From NCBI GenBank assembly GCA_963675565.2, contig CAXXYD010000004.1, positions 2,728,001 to 2,792,000 of the forward strand: 64,000 bases of DNA, written 5' to 3'. The notes beneath the pieces were generated by a model. It was not told the origin of the DNA and searched no databases. It was given only the letters and a program-made list of their open reading frames with translations. Positions 43,672 to 52,788 of the stretch are shown here, one piece after another. The stretch is from JARRKU01 sp963675565. GTDB taxonomy: Bacteria > Desulfobacterota > Desulfobacteria > Desulfobacterales > Desulfosarcinaceae. Numbering within the stretch: the stretch's first letter is position 1; the number at the start of each line of letters is the position of its first letter. The position numbers were made by a program, and so were the translations under genes.

Positions 43672-46398
43672 TTACCGTGCGTTGAGGCCGGCCAGCACTT
43701 TTTCCGGCAAAGCCGGCAGGTGTGTGATCCGCACGCCGCAGGCATTTTTAATGGCGTTTATGATGGCCACGTGGGAAGACGTCAATGGCAGTTCACCTGC
43801 ACCGGCAGCACCGAAGGGCCCGTGTTCACGCGGCGACTCGACGTAATGGATATCGATTTTATCCGGGATCTGCCTGGCATACGGCAGGCCGCAGGACCGC
43901 AGCGAGGTGTGTTTTTTCAGATCCTCGAAATCCTCGCTCAGCGCCAATCCGATTCCCTGGGCCACGCCACCGTAAATTTGGCCATCCACCACCAGGCGGT
44001 TGTTGATCTTGCCGACATCGGCGATTACCGTGTAGCCCTCCACCGTGGTCTGGCCGGATTTGGTATCCACGGCGACCTCGGCCATGAACATGCCGTACAT
44101 ATAGACAGCGAAGGGTGATCCCTGAGCCGTTTCCAGGTCGCAATTGGTGCAGATGGAGGCGGTCCAGGACCCTGAATAGCTCAGCGGGATATTCTCTTCC
44201 ACCATCTGCTGATAGGTCCTGTAAGAGCCGTCTGATTTTCGCATCGCGCTGAGCAGCAGCTCACAGCCATTTTTGATCGCGTTGCCCGTGAGGACCTGCT
44301 GGCGGCTGCCGCCAGAGGGTCCGCTGTTGGGGGTGATGGCCGTGTCGTTCATCACCAGCTTGATCTGTTCGGGCGTCAGGCCCAGGGGCCGCAACGCATG
44401 GTGGGCGGTTCCCAACGCACCCATGTCAGCGCCCTGGCCGTGGTCTTCCCAGCTGCTGAACAGGGTCACGGTGTTGTCGGGGTTGAGTTCCACGCGGATT
44501 TCGGAAGAATCCGCACCATCCAGCCCGCATCCATAAATCCCCAGGGAGATGCCGACGCCTTTTTTGACATCGGCCGTGGATTCCTTTTGGGCTTTGTCCA
44601 GAGCCGCTTTATAGAGCGGGCGCAGTTTTTCCACCATTTCCGGGAATGAGAACACCTCGGGCGCCTGTCCCGTGGGTGTGGTATCCCCGGGCTGGTAGAC
44701 GTTCAGCGCACGCAGCTCAAGCGGGTCCATGCCGGTCTTGTCGGCCAGTTCATCCATCAGGCTTTCGCTGGCCAGGAAACTTTGCGGCGAGCCATAGGCC
44801 CGGAAGGCCGAACCCCAGGCATGGTTGGTGGCCACGGTCCGCCCTATGCCGCGGATATTGGCAATGCCGTAGCCGGCGCCGATAAACTGTGCGCCGCGCA
44901 AGGTCAGCAGGTCGCCGAATTCGGAATAGGGCCCGTGGTCCACGGTCCAGTCCGATTCCATGGCCATGATTTTTCCTTTTTCGTCGGCCCCGTATTTAAG
45001 CTTCATCCAGAAGGGAGACCGTTTGCCGGTATAGGTGATGTGCTGGAAATAATCATAGCGCAGGAACACCGGCCGGCCGGTGGCCATACAGGCGGCGCCC
45101 ACGAGCGCTTCCATGGTGGGGCTGAATTTATAGCCGAAGGTTCCCCCGGCGGGGTTTTGCACCAGCCGCAGCTTTTCCGGCTCGATCCCCAGGCCGGGTG
45201 CGATCATGGCATGGTGCAGGTGAATGGCGATGCTTTTGGAGTGAATGGTCAGCCGTTGCGCATCGTCGAAGTAAGCGAACCCCACGTCCGGCTCCATGGT
45301 CAGATGCGGCTGGCGCTGCAGGTAGTATTCACCCTGCACCACATGGGCGGCGGATGCCATTATGTCGGCGGTTTCTGCGCCTTTTTTGATGGGTATTTCG
45401 AAGTAGACATTGGGCGTGCCCGGATGAACTTCCATTGCATCTTCGGCCATGGCGGCCGGTGCGCTCATATAAGGCGGCAGTTCTTCAATCTCGACGACTA
45501 CTTTCTCGGCCGCCTGTCTGGCGAGCGCCGGGGTTTCCGCACAGACAATGGCGATGGCGTCCCCGAACTGATAGATTTTTTTATCGCACAAAATGGGACG
45601 GTCCCAGCCGTCCCCGGCATTGGTGGGAAAAGTGATCAGCCCCGTGATGCGGTTTTTGCCTTTGATATCTTTATAGGTCACCACCTTGGCCACACCGGGC
45701 ATCTTTTCAGCTGCCGAGGTGTCGATGCCTTTGATATTGGCATGCGAAACCTGGGCCTGCACCAGTGCGAGGTGAAGGGTGCCCTGCGGGAGTTTGAGGC
45801 CCAGGTCGCCGCCATAATCCAGCGTTCCGGTGACCTTGGCCACGGCTGTGGGGCGCGGGTACTTGCTGCCCCAGATTTCTCCTTCGGCCGGAATTTTAAA
45901 CAGCAATGCCTCGGCTTCGAGTTCGCCGCGCATGACTTTGGCGGCATCCATGACGGAATCCACCAGCTGCTTATAACCGGTGCAGCGGCAGGCGTTTCGG
46001 TGGGATTGGAACCAGTCGCGCACATCATCCCGCGTGGGATTGGGGTTTTCATCCAGCAGCGCCTTGGCCGAAACGATGAAGCCGGGCGTACAGAAACCGC
46101 ACTGGGCGCCGCCGTGGACAATCCAGGCCAGCTGGAGCGGATGCAGGTTGTCCGGATTGCCGATCCCCTCGATGGTCACCACCGATGCATTTTCGGGTAC
46201 TTTGGACATTTTTGTGACGCACGAGCGCACCAGTTTATGGTCTAAAATGACATTGCAGCAGCCGCACTGGGCCTGCTCGCAACCGATCTTGGTGCCGGTC
46301 AGACCCAGCTGTCTGCGCAGCACATTGGCCAGTGATTCATCGGGCGGCGCGATAACCGTACGGTTGATCCCGTTAATCTTCAAGGTCTTTTTCAACAT
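43672..46398 (-). CDS. mop: Aldehyde oxidoreductase, molybdenum (Mop type)
   Basis: From ATG 46398, after GGAGG, the protein is 908 residues, essentially the length of the Desulfovibrio gigas enzyme (907). Two 2Fe-2S sites are seen: Cys40, 45, 48, 60 and then GGAQCGFCTPGF with HRNACRCTGYKQ. The molybdopterin cytosine dinucleotide domains follow: GGTFGYKFSPTMEAL, AFRAYGSPQ, NSGPSGGSRQQ, and GAAGAGELPLTSSHV with the catalytic Glu. It oxidises aldehydes to carboxylic acids in the cytoplasm. It is the first gene of a seven-gene minus-strand operon. A frame extending to 46437 has no ribosome site. Confidence 0.93.
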   Translation of the reverse strand: MLKKTLKINGINRTVIAPPDESLANVLRRQLGLTGTKIGCEQAQCGCCNVILDHKLVRSCVTKMSKVPENASVVTIEGIGNPDNLHPLQLAWIVHGGAQCGFCTPGFIVSAKALLDENPNPTRDDVRDWFQSHRNACRCTGYKQLVDSVMDAAKVMRGELEAEALLFKIPAEGEIWGSKYPRPTAVAKVTGTLDYGGDLGLKLPQGTLHLALVQAQVSHANIKGIDTSAAEKMPGVAKVVTYKDIKGKNRITGLITFPTNAGDGWDRPILCDKKIYQFGDAIAIVCAETPALARQAAEKVVVEIEELPPYMSAPAAMAEDAMEVHPGTPNVYFEIPIKKGAETADIMASAAHVVQGEYYLQRQPHLTMEPDVGFAYFDDAQRLTIHSKSIAIHLHHAMIAPGLGIEPEKLRLVQNPAGGTFGYKFSPTMEALVGAACMATGRPVFLRYDYFQHITYTGKRSPFWMKLKYGADEKGKIMAMESDWTVDHGPYSEFGDLLTLRGAQFIGAGYGIANIRGIGRTVATNHAWGSAFRAYGSPQSFLASESLMDELADKTGMDPLELRALNVYQPGDTTPTGQAPEVFSFPEMVEKLRPLYKAALDKAQKESTADVKKGVGISLGIYGCGLDGADSSEIRVELNPDNTVTLFSSWEDHGQGADMGALGTAHHALRPLGLTPEQIKLVMNDTAITPNSGPSGGSRQQVLTGNAIKNGCELLLSAMRKSDGSYRTYQQMVEENIPLSYSGSWTASICTNCDLETAQGSPFAVYMYGMFMAEVAVDTKSGQTTVEGYTVIADVGKINNRLVVDGQIYGGVAQGIGLALSEDFEDLKKHTSLRSCGLPYARQIPDKIDIHYVESPREHGPFGAAGAGELPLTSSHVAIINAIKNACGVRITHLPALPEKVLAGLNAR

Positions 46399-47018
46399 GC
46401 CGTAGCCTCCTTTTTTGATAGTTTCAAAGCGGTACAATGCATAAGCTTTCGACCTGAGGTCGCGTTATCTTCTATGATATGCCTGTTTGCCTTTGTGGAT
46501 GGCTCACGTGAGCATAGATGCGCCGGTTGCGGTTCATTTCGAAGGTTTCGAAGCGGGGAAGACAGTAGGATGCATGCGAAATGGCAGCGCCGAAAATCGC
46601 TTGGAGCCGATGGCATCGATTCTCGGAATTGAAAACAATGTATTAAAAAAAATAAGCCCATTTGACCAGGGGGACTCAGGATCGGAATCACGTTATAGGG
46701 TTCGGCGTCAAAAAGTATCTGACGATTGCGCCGAGGTGGTATGATGACGCCAGCTCACTTATCAGGCATTCATAAAATCATGTCAATATTGATATAGTTA
46801 AATTGGGAATTTTCCCGACGTTCGGAGAGTAAAAGTAAAAATACAGATTAAAAGCAACTTCAAATAACAGGACTCTCTTGGGTGGTATCGATTCTTTCCT
46901 GCTTCAGATCCGATTTTGGTTCTATTTTGCGACTTGATGTTCCGGGGGCGACATAGCGTTTTCGGCTGCCCGGGGCAATGCCGATTCAGCCTTTTATATT
47001 CCCGGCGGTATAGACGGC
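46399..47018. promoter_or_regulatory. 620-bp upstream region of the mop operon
   Basis: No gene is supported here. The region is AT-richer towards 46740-46880. It holds the palindrome described at 46780 and little else; no -24/-12 promoter or terminator is convincing. The KH-protein gene stop lies at its other edge. Confidence 0.4.
46780..46795. promoter_or_regulatory. Near-perfect copy of the fdh operator palindrome upstream of mop
   Basis: ATGTCAATATTGATAT matches the palindrome at 36998 (ATGTCAATATTGACAT) in 15 of 16 positions. It lies about 380 bp upstream of mop. I saw it nowhere else in the window by eye. Formate dehydrogenase and aldehyde oxidoreductase are both molybdo-enzymes, so a common regulator is plausible. 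Confidence 0.55.
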
Positions 47019-47294
47019 CTACATTCCTTCCGGCTGGGAAACGGCATGCATTTGCGTTTGCTCCGTTTCAACGATTTCGAGCACCATTCTTTTTTTTGCC
47101 CGGGCCGATGCAGCGTTTAAGAGGGTCCGTATTGCGGCGGCGGTCCGCCCCTGTTTGCCGATGACTTTGCCGATGTCCGTTTGGGCGACCCTGAGTTCCA
47201 GAATCGACGTGTGTATCCCATCAATTTGGGTAACGGCCACAAGTTCAGGTTGATCCACCAGAGCTTGGGCGATGGTTTCAATGAACGGTTTCAT
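47019..47294 (-). CDS. KH domain RNA-binding protein (KhpA-like)
   Basis: The 91-residue protein from ATG 47294 holds one KH domain with the GKVIGKQGRTAAAIRTLL loop (GxxG) at ~43-60, after LELRVAQTDI. Bacterial single-KH proteins of this kind (YlqC/KhpA) bind RNA together with KhpB and influence translation and cell-size control. It usually sits between rpsP and rimM; here it is alone, 124 bp from the racemase gene on the same strand. The C-terminal tail is longer than needed for the KH fold. Confidence 0.85.
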   Translation of the reverse strand: MKPFIETIAQALVDQPELVAVTQIDGIHTSILELRVAQTDIGKVIGKQGRTAAAIRTLLNAASARAKKRMVLEIVETEQTQMHAVSQPEGM

Positions 47295-47417
47295 GGGAAT
47301 TATTCTCCTGGTTCGTTTTAAAGACCTAAGGAAATGGGTGCGACCTTTCGACCGACCTGCAATCGTAAGGATGAGCATGCCGCAAATCACAACCCAGGGG
47401 GAACGCTGTTTCGATCT

Positions 47418-48536
47418 TCAGTCGGGACAGGGTATATAGGGTTGGGTTGGCGCGGGCCCATCACCGTTAATATATTGTTTTCGAATAAAAGGAGAGGTCA
47501 TGGCAGCAAGAAGACCTCCATAATCCAGATTGAAATTGACCTCATCTCCAGTCTTTAAATGATGGTCGTGGCTGTCGAGAATAATATGATCGCTGCTGGC
47601 ACCGATTATTTCCAGCCGTTCAGTTGATTTTAAGCTGGATACCAGCGTGTCCTGTCTTCCCAGAGCGATAATGGCTCTCTGGCGGATTCCGCGGTCCTGG
47701 AAACCCGGCACATGCCCAAAAGCATCCTGACAGATTTTCCCGCAGGGAAGGGATGGTTTTTCCTTGGCTTCGATCACTTCGGCAACCAGGTGAAAGGCGC
47801 GGGTGTGCAATCCCTCAATCGCTTTTCGGTTTACGGTTTCACAACCCAGCAGAATGGATTCCCCCACCCGCAGATTGTTTATCTTTCCAATATCCCGGGA
47901 AGATTGATACCATAGATAATTCGCCGAATTTCCGCCTGATATGATTTCCAGATCGAGCTGAAATTTCTTTTCCATGATATCTGTCAATTGGGATAGTTCT
48001 CGCATATTTTTATCATCAGGCGTGATACCCCCATAACAAGCCAGATTACAGCCAATGCCAACAATTTTGATATGAGGTATCGGAATGGTTGCGCTGATAA
48101 ATTCCGAAAGATCGGAAGGCAGGATACCTTCACGCAGATCACCTAGCTCTACCATCACGATGACCTGATGAATTTTATTTTGCGCTTTGGCATAGAAGGA
48201 AAGTTTCCGAAGTGTTTCGATCTCGGTATTCAAACTTATATCTGCAGTTTTAACGACGGACTCGGCCTGGCTTAAAGGTGTGCGTAGAAGAACGAACCGG
48301 GTCACTATCCCGGCGTTTTGCATTTTCTGTATGTTTTCAATTCGAGAGTCGGCAATAAATCCGACGCCACCTTCAATCATGGCCTCGGCGATTGAAGGTT
48401 CTCCCAGCACCGCTTTGGAAACGCCCATTAAGGAAATACCTTTTTGCCCGTAAAGTTCGGATAGCATGCGGGCGTTATCGCGTATTTCCGGCAGAGATAT
48501 TTCCAATCGCGGCATGAACAAATGATCGTTTTTCAA
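47418..48536 (-). CDS. Alanine/ornithine racemase family PLP enzyme
   Basis: The 372-residue protein has an alanine racemase fold. The PLP lysine lies in SLMGVSKAVLGEP (residues ~35-47), and the TIM-barrel strands IVMVELGDLREGI and IVGIGCNLACYGG follow. IISGGNSANYLWY and LRVGESILLGC complete the barrel, and a C-terminal beta domain ends at 372. The group was named for ornithine racemase of clostridia, which interconverts L- and D-ornithine. The overlapping DUF1611 gene upstream (3 bp apart) is its likely partner. Alanine and ornithine cannot be separated by eye. Confidence 0.8.
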   Translation of the reverse strand: MKNDHLFMPRLEISLPEIRDNARMLSELYGQKGISLMGVSKAVLGEPSIAEAMIEGGVGFIADSRIENIQKMQNAGIVTRFVLLRTPLSQAESVVKTADISLNTEIETLRKLSFYAKAQNKIHQVIVMVELGDLREGILPSDLSEFISATIPIPHIKIVGIGCNLACYGGITPDDKNMRELSQLTDIMEKKFQLDLEIISGGNSANYLWYQSSRDIGKINNLRVGESILLGCETVNRKAIEGLHTRAFHLVAEVIEAKEKPSLPCGKICQDAFGHVPGFQDRGIRQRAIIALGRQDTLVSSLKSTERLEIIGASSDHIILDSHDHHLKTGDEVNFNLDYGGLLAAMTSPFIRKQYINGDGPAPTQPYIPCPD

Positions 48537-48539
48537 AGT

Positions 48540-49667
48540 TTAGGCCTCAATTTCTGCCAATGCGCTGATTTTCTCCAAACGCTTTCGTTTGATTATTTGA
48601 TTGAGTTCCGGAAAAAGGCGGCCCAAAGTCTGAACGAGCTTTTGGCATCCATGCGCCAGCACATCTGTTGTCGGCAGATGCAATCGTTTTTCATAGGCTG
48701 TTATTAAAGCAAGGATTTCTTCATCCGACAGGTCTTCATGGCTGAGTGTGATAGCCATCACGCGAGTTGGGGAAATGGATTCAATCAGGTCGATTTCGCT
48801 TTTAACGCCGGGCATTTTCAAACCCGGAAAATCGCACCGGAACTTTCTTGCCGGTGGATGCTGAAGGATAACACCATCAGGCAGACAGCCTTTCAAGATG
48901 CCCAAAGAGCTCATGAATGCGGGATGACTCACGGCACTTTGCCCTTCGACTAAAATGATGTCGGGACTTTCGTTGTCAAACGCCTGAATAATGGAATTCT
49001 CGATTTCACCGATTGCAAACTGGGACACTAGCGCATCCATCGAAACGCCGTACATGGCCCCCTGCATCAGGCCGCTTTGGCCTGTGGCGATGAGGACCGA
49101 ATTTAAACCGATATGGTTCAGGGTGTTGTTGAGTTCCACGGCGGTCGTTCTTTTCCCGCACGCACAATCGGTACCCAATACGGCAATTACCGGAACATTG
49201 ACTTTGGATATTTGGCCGGTAAATACATGTAAGTCCTTTATTTTGGGAGGTTTTCTGATATCTTTAATTTGGATATCGTTTTGGGCGGCCATATGAACAA
49301 ACTCCCGATCTTCGGAAAAAAACTGATGAAGACCATTAATGATGTCCATTCCGTTGCCCATGGCCTCAATGATTAGATTTCTTTCTTCCGTGGATATATA
49401 GGCTTCTATGGGTGCCTTGCCATAAATGTAACAATCCGGGATTTCATCAAGATTATCCAATGTATCGTTTAAATTGGCGAAAATGGGGATGCCGTTTTTT
49501 TCTTCCCCCAATACTTCGCCGGCATCCTGGCCCGCCAGAGAACTGTCTATAATCCCGACAATGGAATAGAAGCCCGAGTGCCGAACCAGTCCTGTGGCCG
49601 TTTTTCCGTCAATTCGGCCGAATTCATTTTCGCAGTAAACCACGGCGGTCTTTTTCATGGGTGGCAT
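48540..49667 (-). CDS. DUF1611 family P-loop protein (D-amino acid metabolism-linked)
   Basis: The chosen start is ATG 49667, 376 codons including the stop. The N-terminal Rossmann-like half has TAVVYCENEFGRIDGKTATG and IVGIIDSSLAG. The second half carries VIAVLGTDCACGKRTTAVEL, a P-loop, and ILVEGQSAVSHPAFM. DUF1611 members (DgcN type) take part in D-glutamate or D-amino-acid metabolism as acyltransferase-like enzymes. The gene is directly followed by the racemase, so the pair probably handles a D-amino acid. A longer start (49733) lacks a ribosome site. Confidence 0.72.
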   Translation of the reverse strand: MPPMKKTAVVYCENEFGRIDGKTATGLVRHSGFYSIVGIIDSSLAGQDAGEVLGEEKNGIPIFANLNDTLDNLDEIPDCYIYGKAPIEAYISTEERNLIIEAMGNGMDIINGLHQFFSEDREFVHMAAQNDIQIKDIRKPPKIKDLHVFTGQISKVNVPVIAVLGTDCACGKRTTAVELNNTLNHIGLNSVLIATGQSGLMQGAMYGVSMDALVSQFAIGEIENSIIQAFDNESPDIILVEGQSAVSHPAFMSSLGILKGCLPDGVILQHPPARKFRCDFPGLKMPGVKSEIDLIESISPTRVMAITLSHEDLSDEEILALITAYEKRLHLPTTDVLAHGCQKLVQTLGRLFPELNQIIKRKRLEKISALAEIEA

Positions 49668-50140
49668 ATTTCTTTTTCCCTTCTTTTTCTCCCAGTGTTC
49701 AATTAGCTTTCTGGAGTGAATCAACCAATCCATAATTCAAGCCATTTTGACGAAAAAATTCTCCCAACAGCCCTCCTGGCTGAATGACAGGCTGTGTTGG
49801 AAACGGTTCGTTCATCTTGAGCGGGAGGCTCAATTCGAAACGTGTTGCGCGGAAGGACGATACCCGAAAGCCACTATCCAAGGGCCTGCAGGGCAGAAAT
49901 GCTTGATCAGATAGGCAATGCGAATAGAACGACGGCCCGCTCCTGCCGCGGTGCAAGTAAAGTTTCGGTCAGAGATGCCGTTGCGTCCTGTTTGGATTGC
50001 ACAATGTATGCGCCTTATATCGCAGTTTTCATTCAATACATTTTACTATGGCCGGCTGTGCTCTTTTTCCCGTATCGCCGGTGTGTTTCCAAAATCATTT
50101 GCTCCCTGGCCAGGTTGGCCGTACTTGGCTGAATTCACAG
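49668..50140. other. 473-bp gap without a recognised gene
   Basis: I see no plausible coding frame, RNA gene or clear repeat here. The frames that stay open read as low-quality sequence with stray prolines and arginines. It may contain the promoter of the DUF1611-racemase pair. Confidence 0.35.
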
Positions 50141-50656
50141 TCAATGTTCGTTGGGCGGTTGCAGTGGCGGGGCGTAATCGAGTTTCTGACATCGTTTCCG
50201 CACCGATCTGAACGGCATTCCCTCTGCACGCGCGTAGCGTTCGGCACGAATGAACCAGAACGCAAGCCCGCCCGTGTTGTGGTTGGGAGCAGGCTGGTTT
50301 TTGGTGTCCCGGACGCCCAGCGACCCTTTTCGGCCGGTTTTACGCCAACCACTGGCCTGCATGATCATGCGCACAACCACACCAACGGCCTGCCGCAACC
50401 GCTTGCTCCTGTGGGTTTGCACCTGGGCTAAAGACCGATCGATAGCCGGGTGTGATTCAAGCTCCCGGATGACGCCTGCCAGAGGCGGTCTATCATGGTG
50501 AATTTCGGACTCCTCCATCCGGCGTTGCCGGTTGTCGTCATTGAAAAACTCCAGAACTGCGTCGAAAGGTTGTTCCGGATCGTTGACCACATCTGAAAAC
50601 CTTCGGCCCTGATTATCTTCGAGGAACTTCTCCTTTGTGATCACGATGCCAGGCAT
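50141..50656 (-). CDS. Protein of unknown function
   Basis: With the start at ATG 50656 (GGAG 7 nt upstream) it is 171 residues. It reads MPGIVITKEKFLEDN, then ERRM-like HHDRPPLAGVIRELESHP and a basic C-terminal half with SGWRKTGRKGSLGVRD and GGLAFWFIRAERYARAEGMPF. The sequence looks like a real protein, with balanced composition, but I know no family. An inverted repeat AGATAC/GTATCT lies just upstream (around 50722-50740), possibly an operator. Neighbours on both sides are unrelated. Confidence 0.5.
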   Translation of the reverse strand: MPGIVITKEKFLEDNQGRRFSDVVNDPEQPFDAVLEFFNDDNRQRRMEESEIHHDRPPLAGVIRELESHPAIDRSLAQVQTHRSKRLRQAVGVVVRMIMQASGWRKTGRKGSLGVRDTKNQPAPNHNTGGLAFWFIRAERYARAEGMPFRSVRKRCQKLDYAPPLQPPNEH

Positions 50657-50917
50657 TTTTAACTCCGGTTCAATCATGTCGCGCTAAATTGAGAAACAAA
50701 ATTTGAACGTACAAAAAATGAAGATACGAATATTGTATCTCATATGCTGAAAAAAGCAAGGATCAATCCCATCGATTATCGTGCTGAGGGGGAGCGAAAT
50801 TTTAGCGGCTTGATTCGCCGGGAGCGATTAGTTTTTTCAACTATCTGGATTCATATGTAAATATTATACAGGGGCACCCGTGCACCCTGTCCGTCCGGCC
50901 CGTCGACAGCGGATGGC

Positions 50918-51646
50918 TCACTTTTCCAGGGCGGTGTTGATCTTTCCCATGGCCTGGATGAACTCCATGCGCTTGCTGCCGGCGTAGGGGTTGAAATGGT
51001 TCATATCTTCAAACAACTGCCAAGTGTCATTGCTGACAACCTCTAAAATGTGCAGCAGTCGTTTGTAGCCTTCGGTATCGATGTCCAGTTGAAAGGCGCC
51101 GAACTCCGAAAGGGTCCGTCCGATGAAGTGCGTCAGGGCCAGGCTGACGGCGATCTGGCGGTCGTGCTGATCCGCCGAGGTCTCGATGAGAATCAGCCCT
51201 TTGCCTTCCAGCCACGCTTTGATTTTCAAATACCGTTTGGGATCGATGCGCTCGGGACAGAGCACCATTTTTTGCCGGCGCAGGGACTTGCCCGCACTGT
51301 CCGGCCCGAACATGGGGTGGGTGGCCAGTATTTCCACCGTATCGGGGAGCAGCTCGTGCATCCAGCGGGTGGGATAAATTTTAACCGAACAGACGTCGAT
51401 GACGGTGGTGCCCGCCTTGAGCAGCGGCGCAATTTGTTTGAGGGTCGTCTGCATGGCGGAGATGGGGACGCAGAGCACCACTAGTTTTTGCCGGCAGGCC
51501 TCTTCAATTGAAACCATGCGTCCGCCGGCTTCGGCGATGTCTTTTTGCTTTCCCGGGCTGCGGGTGTATACGGCGACGTCGAATTCCGCAGAGAGGTTTT
51601 GAACTGTCAGCCGTCCGAAACGGCCGTATCCGATGATGCCAATCAT
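50918..51646 (-). CDS. tyrA: Prephenate dehydrogenase
   Basis: The 242-residue protein starts with GIIGYGRFGRLTVQNL, a GxGxxG NAD-binding site. It has VVLCVPISAMQTTL, the catalytic-His segment THPMFGPDSA at ~110-119 and ALTHFIGRTL. It lacks an ACT or chorismate-mutase domain, a short form common in this phylum. It converts prephenate to 4-hydroxyphenylpyruvate, the precursor of tyrosine. It overlaps the aminotransferase stop by 4 bp and is the last gene of the aro operon, in which the aminotransferase could supply the final step. Confidence 0.87.
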   Translation of the reverse strand: MIGIIGYGRFGRLTVQNLSAEFDVAVYTRSPGKQKDIAEAGGRMVSIEEACRQKLVVLCVPISAMQTTLKQIAPLLKAGTTVIDVCSVKIYPTRWMHELLPDTVEILATHPMFGPDSAGKSLRRQKMVLCPERIDPKRYLKIKAWLEGKGLILIETSADQHDRQIAVSLALTHFIGRTLSEFGAFQLDIDTEGYKRLLHILEVVSNDTWQLFEDMNHFNPYAGSKRMEFIQAMGKINTALEK

Positions 51647-52788
51647 AATATGTCTTTTATCCTTTCAAATGCCGTGTTCAGATCCGTTTCGGAGGCGCCG
51701 AAGGAGATGCGGATATGGCCTGGCTGGCCGAAGGCCTCTCCGGGAACCACGGCAACTCCGCCGTCCTGCAGCAAACGAAGGGCAAAGTCCTCGCTGCGCT
51801 CACCCGAGCCCAGATGGCCGGCGATGTCGGGGAACAGGTAAAACGCGCCGCCGGGTTTGATGCAGTCGAACAACCGGGTGGCTCTGGCATAGGCCAGATC
51901 GCGCCGGTGCTGCAGGTCCCGGCGGCATCGCTCCACCACGGCCTGGTCCATCTCCAGGGCGGCTAAGGCGCCATGCTGGGCAAAGGAACAGACGTTGCCG
52001 CACAGATGGCTTTGAAGATCGGCCATGGCCCGGATCACATTTTCGGCGGCCGCCACATAGCCCAGGCGAAAACCGGTCATGTTGTAATGTTTGGAAAAAC
52101 TGCGCACGGTGATGATGCCGCCCGGATCGGACGCCCGGTCAAAGGCCCGCACGTGTTCGCAGTTGTCATAAGTGAAGACGTGATAGGCCTCGTCGGCGAT
52201 GAGATAGCATCCGCAGGTTTGGGCGATGTAGACGACGGCGTCGAGTTCGGCTGTTGAATAGACCGCACCTGTGGGGTTGTTGGGGCTGTTGATCAATATG
52301 GCCCGGGTCCGTGGGGTGACCGCCTGCTCGATGGCCGCCGGATGGAGTTGGTGCGCCAGTGTATCCACCAGCACGGGAATGCCGCCGGCCAGTTTGATTT
52401 GTTCGGTAAAGCTGACCCAGCACGGTCTGCTCAGGATAACTTCGTCTCCCGGGCTCAGCAGGATCTGGAACAGTGAATACAGCCCCTGCTTGGCGCCGTT
52501 GGTGACGATAATGTTTTCAGGACCATAGCCCTTAAATTCGGCGGCCAGGCGACTGCGCAGGGGTTCAATGCCGGATACGGCCCCGTAACGGGTCTCGCGG
52601 TTCGCCAGGGCCTGCCGGGTGGCGTTCACCACCGCTGCCGGAGTGTCGAAGTCCGGCTCACCCACGGCCAGGCTGATGATGTGGCGCCCCTGACGGCTCA
52701 ACTGGCGGGCGAGGGTGAAAATGCGCGTGGTTCCGGATTCGCCCACGGTTTGCATGCGCCGGGCAAAAGCAGGGCGGGAGGTCAGCAT
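51643..52788 (-). CDS. Pyridoxal-phosphate aminotransferase class I (aromatic/aspartate type)
   Basis: The 381-residue enzyme has NGAKQGLYSLFQIL (PLP phosphate loop), NSPNNPTGAVYS, the DEAYHVFTYD strand and the PLP-lysine in TVRSFSKHYNMTGFRLGYV. RISFGASETDLNTA is near the end. It belongs to the subgroup of aspartate/aromatic aminotransferases. Within a tyrosine operon it probably converts 4-hydroxyphenylpyruvate or prephenate with glutamate or aspartate. It overlaps aroC by 7 bp. ATG 52788 is preceded by AGGAG, which supports this start. Confidence 0.85.
   Translation of the reverse strand: MLTSRPAFARRMQTVGESGTTRIFTLARQLSRQGRHIISLAVGEPDFDTPAAVVNATRQALANRETRYGAVSGIEPLRSRLAAEFKGYGPENIIVTNGAKQGLYSLFQILLSPGDEVILSRPCWVSFTEQIKLAGGIPVLVDTLAHQLHPAAIEQAVTPRTRAILINSPNNPTGAVYSTAELDAVVYIAQTCGCYLIADEAYHVFTYDNCEHVRAFDRASDPGGIITVRSFSKHYNMTGFRLGYVAAAENVIRAMADLQSHLCGNVCSFAQHGALAALEMDQAVVERCRRDLQHRRDLAYARATRLFDCIKPGGAFYLFPDIAGHLGSGERSEDFALRLLQDGGVAVVPGEAFGQPGHIRISFGASETDLNTAFERIKDIL

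Noticed and set aside
44782..46245. 487-codon open frame on the plus strand
   Set aside because: It is antisense to mop, whose motifs and ribosome site are clear; the reverse frame has no known motif.
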